In this document: piece after piece, positions 8,039-17,045 of the stretch
Layout: each line of letters starts with the position of its first letter
How positions within the stretch are numbered: the stretch's first letter is position 1
NCBI RefSeq assembly: GCF_013348785.1
Contig: NZ_CP054691.1
Coordinates: forward strand, 3,162,001-3,226,000
Length of the DNA stretch: 64,000 nt
Direction of reading: 5' to 3'
Source: Gordonia sp. X0973
GTDB lineage: Bacteria > Actinomycetota > Actinomycetes > Mycobacteriales > Mycobacteriaceae
Translations under genes and position numbers: made by a program
The notes under the pieces: generated by a model
The model's input: only the letters and a program-made list of their open reading frames with translations
Database searches by the model: none
Told to the model about the DNA's origin: nothing

Positions 8039-9214
8039 TCAGCCCTCGGTCAATCCGGCGATCTCGTCGTCGGCGAACCCGTATTCGGCGAGCACTTCGC
8101 GGGTGTGCTCGCCCAGGCGCGGCGCCGGGTAGCGGAGTTGCGGCTGATCCTCGCTCCAGGTCTGGGGGATGCCGAGCGAGCGCAGCCTCCCCTCGCTCGG
8201 GTGGTCCTCGTCGAGGAAGAACCCGACGGCGTTGAGATGTGCGTCGTCGACCACCGAATCCGGGGTATGCATCGCGATCGCCGGGATGTCGGCCGCCTGC
8301 AACACCGAGACCCAATCGGATGTCGAGCGCGTCGTGAAGATCCCCGAGAGCAATCCGTACAGCTCGCCGATGTTCTCGGTGCGCCCGTGGATGTCGGTGA
8401 AGCGGGGATCGGTCTTGAGCTCCGGGCGTCCGACGATGTCGAAGAAGTCCCGCCAGTGCCGGTCGGTGTAGACCGCGACGCTCACGTAGCCGTCGGCGGT
8501 CTCGAACGGGCGGCGATCGGGATTCATCATCCGCGCATAGCCGGTCTCCCCCAGCGGCGGTTCGAAGGTCTTGCCGTACAGGTGGTCGCCGAGGACGAAG
8601 TGGGCGAAGGTCTCGAACATCGGCACCTGCACCTCCTGCCCGCGCCCGGTCCTCTCGCGGCGGTAGAGCGCCATCGCGACCGCGTTGGTCAGCGACATCC
8701 CGACGATGCGGTCGGCGACGGCCGACGCGACGTATTCCGGCCGCCCGCGTTTGCGGGCCTGCAGGACCGGCATCCCGACGGCGGCCTGGATCAGGTCGTC
8801 GTAGGCGGGGAGGTCGGCATACGGGCCCGTCTGCCCGAAGCCGAAGGCGCCGCAGTAGACCAGTCGCTCGTTGACTTGGCGCAGCGCGTCGTAGGAGAGG
8901 CCCAGGCGTGCCATCGCCGAGGGGCGCAGGCTGTACAGGAGGACGTCGGCGCCGGCGACCATGCGCAGCAGTGCCTCGCGCCCGGCGTCGGATTTGAGGT
9001 CGAGCACCACACTGCGCTTGTTCCGGTTGAGGTGGAGGAAGACCGCACTCATCCCCGGGTTGCGGCGCGGTCCGACACCGCGCGTCGTGTCGCCGGAGGG
9101 GGATTCGATCTTGCAGACGTCGGCACCGGCGTCGGCCAGCAGCAACGAGGCGTAGGGCCCCATGAAATTGGAGGTGAGGTCGAGGACTCTGACCCCGTCC
9201 AGCGGGCCGCTCAT
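8039..9214 (-). CDS. CaiB/BaiF family III CoA-transferase
   Basis: 391-aa protein of the CaiB/BaiF family. Visible hallmarks are the N-terminal G-V-R-V-L-D-L, A-D-V-C-K-I-E-S-P near residue 33, the N-R-N-K-R-S-V-V-L-D-L-K segment near 65, and the A-Y-D-D-L-I-Q-A motif near 139, whose Asp is the acyl-carrying catalytic residue in true CoA-transferases. It lacks the G-H-D-x-N-Y motif of racemases, so CoA transfer between carboxylates is more likely than racemisation. It is the last gene of a minus-strand operon with an ABM protein and an aldehyde dehydrogenase, which suggests activation of the acid made by that dehydrogenase. The substrate is unknown. Confidence 0.82.
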   Translation of the reverse strand: MSGPLDGVRVLDLTSNFMGPYASLLLADAGADVCKIESPSGDTTRGVGPRRNPGMSAVFLHLNRNKRSVVLDLKSDAGREALLRMVAGADVLLYSLRPSAMARLGLSYDALRQVNERLVYCGAFGFGQTGPYADLPAYDDLIQAAVGMPVLQARKRGRPEYVASAVADRIVGMSLTNAVAMALYRRERTGRGQEVQVPMFETFAHFVLGDHLYGKTFEPPLGETGYARMMNPDRRPFETADGYVSVAVYTDRHWRDFFDIVGRPELKTDPRFTDIHGRTENIGELYGLLSGIFTTRSTSDWVSVLQAADIPAIAMHTPDSVVDDAHLNAVGFFLDEDHPSEGRLRSLGIPQTWSEDQPQLRYPAPRLGEHTREVLAEYGFADDEIAGLTEG

Positions 9215-9341
9215 TCCTTCTCGCTTTCTTACCGCACATCTCGACGCGCGACGCTGCCCCGGAGTTCCGACGTCGTCTGACGCCGACCGAATAGGTCGAT
9301 GTCTTCAACGTAGGGCTCCGGGGCAGCGGTGCCAATTGGTC

Positions 9342-9373
9342 ATTCGTGAAGCCGCGTTTTACGCGGCACGAAT
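9342..9373. other. Imperfect hairpin after the ABM gene
   Basis: ATTCGTG-AA-GCCGCG pairs with CGCGGC-A-CGAAT around a five-base loop. It lies 16 bases past the stop of the ABM gene (minus strand) and before the CaiB gene. No T-run follows on the minus strand, so it may be an RNA processing or stabilising hairpin rather than a terminator. Confidence 0.45.
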
Positions 9374-9388
9374 CGACGTCGACGCAGG

Positions 9389-9682
9389 TCAGACGCCCAG
9401 CGGGTCGAAGTAGTGGAAGGCCGGCTCACCGTCGAGCAACTCCAGGAGTTCGGTGATGACACCGGTCTCCTCGCGCCACTGGAGGTACTTCTCGAAGTCG
9501 GCGCGGCTCTCCCACTTCTCCAACAGGAAGATGCTGTCGGGCTTGTCCTGGTTCCGCCAGGATTCGACGACCATGTTGCCGTTGAAGTTCCGCGTGCCGG
9601 CGATGTGGTTGACCATCCACTCGCGCAGCTCGTCGAATTTGCCCTTCTTCGCGGGCAGGTCGATCGCTACCTGTACTCCCAT
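9389..9682 (-). CDS. Small antibiotic-biosynthesis-monooxygenase (ABM) domain protein
   Basis: 97-aa single-domain dimeric alpha+beta barrel protein: an N-terminal beta-strand (V-Q-V-A-I-D-L-P-A-K), a helix with F-D-E-L-R-E-W-M, and the central strand S-I-F-L-L-E-K-W-E-S-R-A-D-F. The L-L-E-K-W segment followed by an acidic-aromatic helix is characteristic of ABM/quinol-monooxygenase-like proteins. It lies between the aldehyde dehydrogenase (42 bases upstream) and the CaiB gene. Members either oxidise quinols or anthrones without cofactor or only bind ligands; the sequence does not decide which. Confidence 0.7.
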   Translation of the reverse strand: MGVQVAIDLPAKKGKFDELREWMVNHIAGTRNFNGNMVVESWRNQDKPDSIFLLEKWESRADFEKYLQWREETGVITELLELLDGEPAFHYFDPLGV

Positions 9683-9724
9683 GTCTTTCTCCTTCTAGTC
9701 GGGTTGATTGGTTCCCTGGGTTCT

Positions 9725-11272
9725 TCAGGCCGGCGGGGTGCCGAGCACCAGTCCGTAGGCCTTCGTCTCGACACCGCCGGACAGGTCGAGGGTGATCGAC
9801 TTGTCCTGGGTGAATTCGTCGATGCAGTCCGGGCCGAGTTCACGGCCGACGCCGCTCTGCTTGTAGCCGCCGAACGGCAGGTTGGCGTCGATGTTGTGGT
9901 AGTCGTTGATCCACACCGAACCGGCCTCGATCCGGTTCGCCACGTCGAGGGCGCGCTGGTTGTCGCGGCTCCACACGCCGGCGGCCAGGCCGTACTCGGT
10001 GTCGTTGGCGATCTTGATCGCCTCGTCGACCGAGTCGTACTTGAGTACCGAGAGCACCGGCCCGAAGATCTCCTCGCAGGCGATCGGCATGTTGTTGGTG
10101 ACGTTGGTGAACACGGTCGGCTCCACCCAGTAGCCCTTGTCGAAGCCGGGGCCCTCGGGCGACTTGCCGCCGACGACGACGGTGGCGCCGGCCGCCTTGC
10201 CCTTCTCGATGTAGCCGAGCACGCGGTCGCGCTGCGCCTCGTTCATCAACGCTCCGATGTCGGTCGACGGATCGAGCGGGTTGCCGATCCTCAGCGTCTT
10301 GATCCGGGCGACCAGGCGCTCGACGAACTCGTCGTGGATCGACGCCGGGAGCAGCAGCCGCGAACCCGACTCACAGGCCTGTCCGGCGTGCAGCAGGAAG
10401 GCGTAGATGGAGCCATCGACGGCCAGGTCGAGGTCGGCGTCGTCGAGCACGATGTTCGGCCCCTTGCCGCCGAGTTCGAGCAGGACGCGCTTGACGTTCG
10501 ACGAGGCGTCGGCCATCACCCGGCGGCCGGTCGCGGTGGAGCCGGTGAAGGACACCAGCCGGACGTCGGGATGCTTGACGAGGTGCCCGCCGACGGTGGG
10601 TCCGTCGCCGACGACGACGTTGAAGACACCGTCGGGCAGACCAGCGTCGCGCAGCATGGCGGCGAACTCGAGGGCGAAGACCGGGGTCTTCTCGTCGGTC
10701 TTGAGGACGACGGTGTTGCCGGCGAGCATCGCGGGCACCGACTTCCACACGGCGATCAGCGCCGGGAAGTTCCACGGCACGATGCCGGCGCAGACGCCGA
10801 TCGGCTCCTTGCGCAGGATGCCGGCGTGCAGTACCTGACCGGAGACCGGGGTGGGCAGTTCCCACTTGAACTCGCGCGCGATGTCGAGATAGTGCTGCAT
10901 GTGGACGATCGGGAATCCGACGCCGATCGCGGTGGCGACCCGCAGCGGCATGCCGGTCTCCCGGCAGCTCAGCTCGGCGAGTTCGTCCATCCGCCCGGCG
11001 AGGGCGCCGATCACCTGCTCGAACAGTGCGATCCGCTGCTGCGGCGGGGTGTTGCGCCATTCGCCGCCCTCGTGGGCGGCCTTCGCTGCGGCGACGGCGG
11101 CGTCGACGTCGTCGGTGGAGGCCAGGGCCACCGTGCAGACGGTCTCCTCGGTCGCCGGGTTGATCACGGGGATCGCCGACGCGGAGTCGACGAACCGGCC
11201 CCCGATGAAGAGCCGGTAGTGGGTGGCCCCGTCCTTCTCGACGGTGGGCCCCTCGGTGATTGTCGCGGTCAT
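9725..11272 (-). CDS. NAD(P)+-dependent aldehyde dehydrogenase
   Basis: 515-aa ALDH-superfamily enzyme. The active site is complete: P-W-N-F-P near 165, V-L-K-T-D-E near 190, F-T-G-S-T-A-T-G near 245, the catalytic Glu in E-L-G-G-K-G-P-N near 267, and the nucleophile Cys in G-Q-A-C-E-S-G-S-R near 300. The late N-L-P-F-G-G-Y-K-Q-S-G element is also present. The family oxidises aldehydes to carboxylates; the sequence resembles betaine- and aryl/alkyl-aldehyde dehydrogenases without fixing a substrate. It heads the minus-strand operon with the ABM and CaiB genes and is divergent from the XRE-MmyB regulator, whose family commonly controls adjacent oxidoreductase genes. A 200-base gap separates them. 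Confidence 0.9.
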   Translation of the reverse strand: MTATITEGPTVEKDGATHYRLFIGGRFVDSASAIPVINPATEETVCTVALASTDDVDAAVAAAKAAHEGGEWRNTPPQQRIALFEQVIGALAGRMDELAELSCRETGMPLRVATAIGVGFPIVHMQHYLDIAREFKWELPTPVSGQVLHAGILRKEPIGVCAGIVPWNFPALIAVWKSVPAMLAGNTVVLKTDEKTPVFALEFAAMLRDAGLPDGVFNVVVGDGPTVGGHLVKHPDVRLVSFTGSTATGRRVMADASSNVKRVLLELGGKGPNIVLDDADLDLAVDGSIYAFLLHAGQACESGSRLLLPASIHDEFVERLVARIKTLRIGNPLDPSTDIGALMNEAQRDRVLGYIEKGKAAGATVVVGGKSPEGPGFDKGYWVEPTVFTNVTNNMPIACEEIFGPVLSVLKYDSVDEAIKIANDTEYGLAAGVWSRDNQRALDVANRIEAGSVWINDYHNIDANLPFGGYKQSGVGRELGPDCIDEFTQDKSITLDLSGGVETKAYGLVLGTPPA

Positions 11273-11472
11273 GTTCTCGCCCTTCCTCGGCTAAGTGCGC
11301 GCCGTGTTGCGCGGCGCCCGGTGTGCTTTCCCCTCCGAAGCTAAGTGGCCCAGGTCACAGATGTTGTCTAACTTTCTTGACACCGGAATCCCCCGGCCGG
11401 GGGCGGCCCGGGGCTGGGTGGGAGCACTTTCTCCCAGGCACGAGGGCGGGTGATCGGGCTACCGTTTGAGTC

Positions 11473-12354
11473 ATGGCCGATCGACCACCGCACCTGCGCG
11501 AACTGGGTGAATTCCTCAAGGCACGGCGATCAGAGCTGACGCCGGCCGCCGTCGGGCTACCCGAATACGAGCACGCACCGCGGCGGGTGGCCGGTCTGCG
11601 CCGCGAGGAGGTGGCGCAACTCGTCGCCATCAGCACCGACTACTACACGCGGATCGAGCAGGGCCGCCTCGCGCCGTCGGAGCCGGTGCTGGCCGCGTTG
11701 GCCGGCGCCCTGCGACTGACCGACGACCAGCGCGACTACGCCGAGAATTTGGCGCGCCTGGCCGAGCGCCGGACCCCGGCCCGTCGTCGCCCCAAGCTGG
11801 TCCGCCCGCAGATCCAGCGGCTGCTCGACCAACTCACCGACACCCCCGCGATGGTCTTCGGCCCGCACCTGGACATCCTCGGCTGGAACGACCTGGCGTC
11901 GACACTGCTGACCGACTTCGCCGCCATCCCGGCGGCGCAGCGCAACTACGTGCGGATGGTCTTCACCGACCCGGCGATGCGCGAGCTGTACCCGGAGTGG
12001 GAGTCGGTGGCCCGGACCTGCGTTTCCATCCTGCGCATGGACGCGGCCGCCAATCCGACCGACCCCAAGCTCTCGGCCCTGGTCGGCGAGCTGTCCATCG
12101 CCGACGAACAGTTCCGCCAGTGGTGGGCCGCGCGGCACGTCGCCCATCAGGAGTTCGGCAGCAAGCGGCTGAATCACCCGGCCGTCGGCGAGCTGACCCT
12201 GGACTGGGACACCTTCCGCTACACCGGCGACCCGGAGCAGCAGTTGGTCCTGTGGTCGGCCGAACCGGGCAGCACCTCGCACGACAAGCTGCGAATCCTC
12301 GCGTCGTGGAGTGCGACGAGCGCGGCGACAGCCCCGTCCGGCTCCTCCGGCTAG
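11473..12354 (+). CDS. XRE-family regulator with MmyB-like ligand-binding domain
   Basis: 293 aa. The N-terminus is a helix-turn-helix: R-R-E-E-V-A-Q-L-V-A-I-S-T-D-Y-Y-T-R-I-E-Q-G-R near residues 41-63, with the Y-Y-T-R-I-E-Q-G recognition helix typical of the MmyB group. The C-terminal domain is PAS-like (D-I-L-G-W-N-D-L-A near 138) and ends with the W-W-A-A-R-H-V...G-x-K-R-x-x-H-P-x-V-G-E-L segment. MmyB-like domains bind fatty acyl ligands. It is divergent from the aldehyde dehydrogenase operon, which it probably controls, and its stop overlaps the end of the convergent SnoaL gene by four bases. Confidence 0.85.
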   Translation: MADRPPHLRELGEFLKARRSELTPAAVGLPEYEHAPRRVAGLRREEVAQLVAISTDYYTRIEQGRLAPSEPVLAALAGALRLTDDQRDYAENLARLAERRTPARRRPKLVRPQIQRLLDQLTDTPAMVFGPHLDILGWNDLASTLLTDFAAIPAAQRNYVRMVFTDPAMRELYPEWESVARTCVSILRMDAAANPTDPKLSALVGELSIADEQFRQWWAARHVAHQEFGSKRLNHPAVGELTLDWDTFRYTGDPEQQLVLWSAEPGSTSHDKLRILASWSATSAATAPSGSSG

Positions 12355-12788
12355 GCCGGGTTCTCCGCGAACACCGGCGTGGTGTCGACGAAGGGGACGA
12401 ACTCCATCCGGCTGATCTTCCACTCGCCGTCGACCTTGACGAAGTCGAGGTTGTACCCGCCCGAGAGCAGGCAGTTGACGCCGTCGGCGGTGAGCCGGAA
12501 GTAGAACACATCGGTGACCGCCGACGCCCTGTCGCCGTTCACCTCGATGATCGGGTTGGTGATGTGGTGGTGGCACTTGGTCACCTGGGTCCACACCTTG
12601 CGCACCAGCGCCAGCACACCCTCGGTGCCCTTGCCCTCGCCGCGCGGGAGGATGTACTCCGCGTCGTCGGACCAGATGCTCATGAAGAGCTCTTCGTTGT
12701 GCTTGTCGATGCCGTGGCAATACTTCGCCATCAGCTGCTTGATCTCCTCGACGGCGATCACCCAGTCGATCTTGCCGTTGTCGGCCAT
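12351..12788 (-). CDS. SnoaL/NTF2-like protein
   Basis: 145-aa NTF2-fold protein: an N-terminal helix with I-K-Q-L-M-A-K-Y-C-H-G-I-D (residues 16-28), W-S-D-D-A-E-Y near 39, a conserved H-H-H-I-T-N near 73, and a final strand W-K-I-S-R-M-E-F. The Y-x-x-x-x-D and H-H-x-x-T-N pattern matches the SnoaL-4/ring-hydroxylating-dioxygenase-beta-like subgroup, seen in small isomerases, dehydratases and hydrolases acting on polycyclic or steroid-like substrates. It is 58 bases downstream of the racemase gene on the same strand and probably co-transcribed. The reaction cannot be stated. Confidence 0.7.
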   Translation of the reverse strand: MADNGKIDWVIAVEEIKQLMAKYCHGIDKHNEELFMSIWSDDAEYILPRGEGKGTEGVLALVRKVWTQVTKCHHHITNPIIEVNGDRASAVTDVFYFRLTADGVNCLLSGGYNLDFVKVDGEWKISRMEFVPFVDTTPVFAENPA

Positions 12789-12846
12789 TTCTTCTCCTCT
12801 GTCCGGTGTTCGGTTGCGTTGTGTTCGCGGTTCCCCGCGCCGGCGC

Positions 12847-13995
12847 TCAGCGCAGGACGCCGGTCGATCTCAACTCCGCGATCCGATCCGCGGAGAATCC
12901 CCAGTCGGCCAATACCTCGTCGGTGTGCTCGCCCGGTTCGGCGGGCGGGCGGCTGATCGCCCCCGGGGTGCGGCTGAAGCGGGGTGCGGGGGCCGGTTGG
13001 ACGACGCCGTCGACGTCGACGAAGGTCTGCCGCTCGCGCAGATGGGGATGCCGCGGCGCCTCGGACAGCGACAGAACGGGCGCGAGACAGACCTCTTCGC
13101 CGTCGGCGAGGGCGCACCACTCGTCGCGCGTCTTGGTCGCGACGGCCGCGGCGACGCGCTCCTTCATCGCCGGCCACGTCGACTTGTCGTGCTGGTCGGT
13201 CATGCCTTCCTCGTCGACGCCGAGCAGGCGCAAGGTGTTGCGCCAGAAGCGGGTCTCGTTGGAGCCGACGGCCAACCAGCGGCCGTCGGATGTCTCGTAT
13301 ACGTCGTAGAAGGGGGCACCGGAGTCGAGCCGGTTCGACGCGCGGGCGTCCTCCCAATAGCCGGCCGCGTGGAACCCGAAGAACATCGTGAGCAAGGAAG
13401 CCGCGCCGTCGACCATCGCCGCGTCGACGACCTGCCCGCGCCCGGAGGTGTGCCGTTCGAGGAGTGCCGCCACGACCCCGAAGGCCAGGTAGAGCGAGCC
13501 GCCGCCGAGGTCGCCGGCGAGGTTGAGCGGCGGCACCGGCCGCTGCGCCGTGCCGATCGCGTGCAGCGCGCCGGTCACCGCGATGTAGTTGATGTCGTGC
13601 CCGGGTGCCTGCGCCAGCGGGCCGTCCTGCCCCCACCCGGTCATCCGTCCGTAGACCAGTCGCGGGTTGGCGGCCATGCACTCCTCGGGTCCGAGGCCCA
13701 GGCGTTCGGCCACGCCGGGCCGGAAGCCCTCGACGAGGACGTCGGCCGCGCGCACCAGGTCGAGCACGGCAGCGGCCGCCCCCGGATTCTTCAGGTCGAC
13801 GGCGGCGCTGCGCCGGCTCCGATTGGTCAGGTTGAACCGCGCCTCGATCGGCGCGCCGCCGTCGTAGCCGGGCGGCCGGTCCAAGCGGATGATGTCGGCC
13901 CCCAGATCGGCCAGCAGCTGACAGGCGAAGGGGATCGGTCCGACCCCGCCCAGCTCGATCACCCGGATGCCGACCAGTGGACCCGACCCGCTCAC
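12847..13995 (-). CDS. mcr: Alpha-methylacyl-CoA racemase (MCR/AMACR type)
   Basis: 382-aa CaiB-fold enzyme with the racemase hallmarks: P-G-H-D-I-N-Y near residue 130 (catalytic His) and A-G-D-L-G-G-G-S near 158 (catalytic Asp), equivalent to His126/Asp156 of M. tuberculosis MCR. It interconverts 2R and 2S methylacyl-CoA. In sterol degradation this turns 25R cholestenoyl-CoA into the 25S form accepted by the acyl-CoA dehydrogenase, which suits an island containing CYP125, FadD19 and FadE26/27. The start is GTG. It leads a two-gene minus operon with the SnoaL protein. A role on pristanoyl-type branched fatty acids is an alternative. Confidence 0.85.
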   Translation of the reverse strand: MSGSGPLVGIRVIELGGVGPIPFACQLLADLGADIIRLDRPPGYDGGAPIEARFNLTNRSRRSAAVDLKNPGAAAAVLDLVRAADVLVEGFRPGVAERLGLGPEECMAANPRLVYGRMTGWGQDGPLAQAPGHDINYIAVTGALHAIGTAQRPVPPLNLAGDLGGGSLYLAFGVVAALLERHTSGRGQVVDAAMVDGAASLLTMFFGFHAAGYWEDARASNRLDSGAPFYDVYETSDGRWLAVGSNETRFWRNTLRLLGVDEEGMTDQHDKSTWPAMKERVAAAVATKTRDEWCALADGEEVCLAPVLSLSEAPRHPHLRERQTFVDVDGVVQPAPAPRFSRTPGAISRPPAEPGEHTDEVLADWGFSADRIAELRSTGVLR

Positions 13996-14162
13996 GTTTC
14001 CCCACCTCCGCGCATGGACCTCGTCGCGCCAGGGATGGTCGCGCCTAGACCTCGGACGCTAGCCAACGACGGGGGGAAAGTCTCTTGAAGAATTCCGAAG
14101 CGACGATTCGGGGGATCGGAAACATCGGCGGGCGGCAATCCGCGCCGGTTGCCGCGCCGGGT

Positions 14163-15119
14163 CTACTGCGACGGGGAGTTCTGGCCGTCGGCCTCGTCGG
14201 ATTCGTCGGCCGGGCGGATCAGCAGGTATTCGACGAAGGCCCGGGCCGCCGGGCTCAGGGCGCGGCCGGCCGGGGTGGCGAGGTGGATCCGCCGCACCGC
14301 CCACCGCTCCTGCAGTTCGAGCACCGCGACCCGCGACGACATCTCGTGGTCGAGCGTGCTCTCCGGCACGATCGACACCCCGATGCCGGCTTCGACGAGG
14401 GAGGTCGCGACCTCGGCGCTGCGCACGTTGTGCGGTGACTCGAAGTCGCGCCCGAGGCGGGTGGCCGCGACCTGCAGGGCGGCCGTCAGCGCGCGCGGCG
14501 CGACGAGCGGGTACGCGACCAACTCTTCGAAGGTGACGGTCGCGGTGCCCGCGAGTACATGTCCCAACGGCACCACCGCGACCAACCGGTCCTCGCGATA
14601 GGGCAGGACGTCCACCCCGGACAGGTCGAGGTCGGTGGCGGCGGCGAACACCCCGACGTCGGAGTCGCCGCGGGACACGCGCGCGATGATGTCGGTGTTC
14701 TCCGTCTCGGTGACGGCACTGTCCACCAGCGGGTACTCCCGTCCGAAGGCGGCGAGTTCGCGGGCCAGGAACGGGACGATGATGGAGCGCGCGGAGGAGA
14801 TGGTCAGCTCGCCCTGCACGCCCTCGGTCAGCGCGGCGACCTCGGCGCGCATCTCGTCGATGTTGGCGAAGACCTGCCGCAGGTACCGCTCGAGCACCTC
14901 ACCCGCCCGGGTCGGCACCACGCCGTGCGGGGTGCGCTCCAGCAATTCGACGCCGGCGATGTCTTCGAGCACCTGAATGCGCTTGGTGGCGGTCGACGCG
15001 GCGATGTTCTCGCGGATCGCCGCCAGCCCGATCTGCTTCTCCTCGATCGCCGAGAGGAACAGTTGCAGGGTGAAGAGGTCGACCTGACGGATCAGGTGCA
15101 GTCGGTTGAACGTCGCCAC
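14163..15119 (-). CDS. LysR-family transcriptional regulator
   Basis: 318 aa from the GTG at 15119, ten bases below the stop of the upstream crotonase gene; longer frames into that gene are unlikely. The N-terminus is a winged helix-turn-helix (L-F-L-S-A-I-E-E-K-Q-I-G-L-A-A-I, then A-S-T-A-T-K-R-I-Q-V-L-E-D-I-A-G-V-E-L-L-E-R-T near 35-57). It is followed by the periplasmic-binding-protein-like effector domain with I-A-R-V-S-R-G-D-S-D-V-G-V and a late S-L-V-E-A-G-I-G-V-S-I-V-P. No strong ribosome site is visible, so it may be translationally coupled to the crotonase. Being downstream of, rather than divergent from, its likely targets is unusual for LysR regulators. Ligand unknown. Confidence 0.82.
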   Translation of the reverse strand: MATFNRLHLIRQVDLFTLQLFLSAIEEKQIGLAAIRENIAASTATKRIQVLEDIAGVELLERTPHGVVPTRAGEVLERYLRQVFANIDEMRAEVAALTEGVQGELTISSARSIIVPFLARELAAFGREYPLVDSAVTETENTDIIARVSRGDSDVGVFAAATDLDLSGVDVLPYREDRLVAVVPLGHVLAGTATVTFEELVAYPLVAPRALTAALQVAATRLGRDFESPHNVRSAEVATSLVEAGIGVSIVPESTLDHEMSSRVAVLELQERWAVRRIHLATPAGRALSPAARAFVEYLLIRPADESDEADGQNSPSQ

Positions 15120-15129
15120 CGGTGCGAGG

Positions 15130-15903
15130 CTACTCGCTGCGCCATTTGGCGATCCGGGCTTCGTGCTCCGGATCGAGGTGCGCCAGCGGCTGCATCGCGG
15201 CGGCCAGGCCGAGCACCGAGTCGAGGGAGCCCGACTGCGACTCCTGCATGAGGCGCTTGGCCATCCGCAGCGCCTCCCCCGGATTATTCGCGATCCGCCC
15301 GGCGAGCGCATCGGCCTGCGCCATCAGGCTCTCGTGCGGGACGACCCGGCTGACCAGTCCCCATTCGAGCGCGGTGGCGGCGTCGATCCGCTCCCCGGTG
15401 TAGGTCATCTCGGCGGCACGCTCCCACCCGATGGCGCGCGGCAGGAACCAGGTCCCGCCGTCGCCGGGGATCAGTCCGATCGAGACGAAACTCTCCGCGA
15501 AGGACGCCCGATCCGAGGCGATCCGGATGTCGCACATCATCGCCAGGTCGAGCCCGGCGCCGATCGCGGCCCCGTTGACCGCGGCGATGATCGGCACCTC
15601 GAGCCGCCGCATGGCCCGCGGGATGCGCTGGATGCCGGCGATGTAGGCGCGCCGCTTGGCCCGCTCGTCGACGCCGAACATGCCCTGCTTGTCGGCCATC
15701 TCCTTGACGTTCCCGCCGGCGGAGAAGATCTTGCCCTCACCGGTAAGGATGACCGCGCGGATGTCCGGGTCGGCGTTGCACGCGTCGACGGCGCCCTCGA
15801 TCGCCTCGATCACGTCGAGTCCGGTGATCGCGTTGCCGATCTCCGGCATGTTGAGCGTCCAGATCTGGATGTGCTCGACGGTGGCGATGTTCAGCGGACT
15901 CAT
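15130..15903 (-). CDS. Enoyl-CoA hydratase/isomerase (crotonase) family protein
   Basis: 257-aa crotonase. The oxyanion-hole motifs are visible: F-S-A-G-G-N-V-K-E-M near residue 60 and A-A-V-N-G-A-A-I-G-A-G-L-D-L near 105. At the second catalytic position the enzyme reads I-G-L-I-P-G-D-G-G, with Asp where classical hydratases have a Glu, so isomerase, hydrolase or other crotonase chemistry is possible. It is transcribed with the downstream LysR gene and lies 31 bases from the SDR upstream, suggesting a small acyl-CoA module (SDR, crotonase, LysR). The substrate is unknown. Confidence 0.8.
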   Translation of the reverse strand: MSPLNIATVEHIQIWTLNMPEIGNAITGLDVIEAIEGAVDACNADPDIRAVILTGEGKIFSAGGNVKEMADKQGMFGVDERAKRRAYIAGIQRIPRAMRRLEVPIIAAVNGAAIGAGLDLAMMCDIRIASDRASFAESFVSIGLIPGDGGTWFLPRAIGWERAAEMTYTGERIDAATALEWGLVSRVVPHESLMAQADALAGRIANNPGEALRMAKRLMQESQSGSLDSVLGLAAAMQPLAHLDPEHEARIAKWRSE

Positions 15904-15934
15904 CGGGGCCTCCGGTGCTGGGGTGTCGGTCGGA

Positions 15935-16840
15935 TCAGTTCGCGGCCTGGTCGACGGCGCGCGGCAGCCGGTAGGTCACCCCGGTCATGCGCTCGGACTC
16001 CTCCCACAGGCGCTTCCACAGCTTGCGGTCCTGCGAGAGTTTCGACGACGGGGCGCTGCGCACCGGGCCGCGCGACTGGCCGATGCCCCCGGTCGGCCCC
16101 CAGTATTTGTGCGGGTCGATGTCGGGTTCGGTCGCGCCGAACAGGATCGACTGCGCGGCCTTGCGCGGCTCGTGGCCCCACACCGCGGCGAATCCCTTGC
16201 CGACGAGGTCGACGGGGGTCTCGGTCTTGGTGAACAGGTCCGTCCCGGAGACGCCCGGGTGGACGGCGTAGGAGCGCAGCGGTGAATCCGCCTCGTCGAG
16301 GCGGCGTTGCAGTTCGCGGGCGAACATCAGGTTCGCGAGCTTGGACTGCGCGTAGGCGAGGTTGCGCTGATAGCGGCGGTGCGCATAGTTGAGGTCGTCG
16401 ATCCACAGCTTCGGCGTCTGCCGATGCGCGATGCTCGCGACGGTGACGACGCGGTCGGAGATCTGGTTGAGCAGCAGCCCGGTGAGCGCGAAGTGGCCGA
16501 GGTGGTTGACCCCGAACTGCATCTCGAACCCGTCGGCGGTCCGTTTGAGCGGCAGGTTCATCAGACCCGCGTTGTTGATCAGCACGTCGAGATCGCCCAT
16601 CCGCGCGGCGAAGTCGCGCACCGACGCGAGGTTGGCCAGGTCCAGCGGCTTGACGCGCACGTCGCCGGAGATCCCCTCGGCGATCAGCTCCGCCCTCTTC
16701 GTGTCGCGGCAGGCCATCACGACCGTCGCCCCCCGCTCGGCGAGTACGCGCGTCGCGACCTCGCCCAATCCGCCGTTGGCGCCGGTGATCACCACCGTCA
16801 CCCCGGTTTGGTCTCGCATGTCGTCGATCGACCAGGCCAT
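15935..16840 (-). CDS. Short-chain dehydrogenase, retinol-dehydrogenase/WWOX-like
   Basis: 301-aa SDR with T-G-A-N-G-G-L-G at residues 18-25, an NADPH-type basic residue after strand 2 (C-R-D-T-K-R), N-N-A-G near 90 and an active-site Y-A-Q-S-K near 160. The long C-terminal region (about 90 residues after the active site, ending in E-E-S-E-R-M-T-G) is typical of the light-dependent protochlorophyllide/retinol dehydrogenase-like SDRs common in mycobacteria. Such enzymes reduce or oxidise lipophilic carbonyls. It is first in a minus-strand run with the crotonase and LysR genes. No specific substrate can be assigned. Confidence 0.82.
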   Translation of the reverse strand: MAWSIDDMRDQTGVTVVITGANGGLGEVATRVLAERGATVVMACRDTKRAELIAEGISGDVRVKPLDLANLASVRDFAARMGDLDVLINNAGLMNLPLKRTADGFEMQFGVNHLGHFALTGLLLNQISDRVVTVASIAHRQTPKLWIDDLNYAHRRYQRNLAYAQSKLANLMFARELQRRLDEADSPLRSYAVHPGVSGTDLFTKTETPVDLVGKGFAAVWGHEPRKAAQSILFGATEPDIDPHKYWGPTGGIGQSRGPVRSAPSSKLSQDRKLWKRLWEESERMTGVTYRLPRAVDQAAN

Positions 16841-17001
16841 CTTGAACTCCTCCCCAATGCGCGCCCGCTACTGATCTGCGGCGCTGCCGTCTGCGTCAAT
16901 TCGACCACATCAGCCCAGCCCGAGGGGACAAAGACGAGGCCCGGCACGTCGACCGACAGCGGTGGGCCCGGTTTCGTCGCTATTGCGAATCCGAGCGAGT
17001 C

Positions 17002-17013
17002 CATGTATACATG
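17002..17013. promoter_or_regulatory. Palindrome in the MspA porin promoter region
   Basis: CATGTATACATG is a perfect 12-bp palindrome 32 bases upstream of the porin GTG. Its position suits an operator, and TATACAT within it could serve as a -10 element. No matching copy was noticed elsewhere in the window. Confidence 0.4.
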
Positions 17014-17045
17014 TCACCAACGTGTTGTTCGACGAGAGGGTCGTT

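Noticed and set aside
9413..11344. Plus-strand 643-codon ORF opposite the aldehyde dehydrogenase
   Set aside because: The minus strand encodes a complete ALDH with all catalytic motifs; the plus frame has no family features.
15120..15311. N-terminal extension of the LysR regulator into the crotonase gene
   Set aside because: The extra sequence is Arg/Ser-rich shadow text; the LysR helix-turn-helix begins just after the GTG at 15119.
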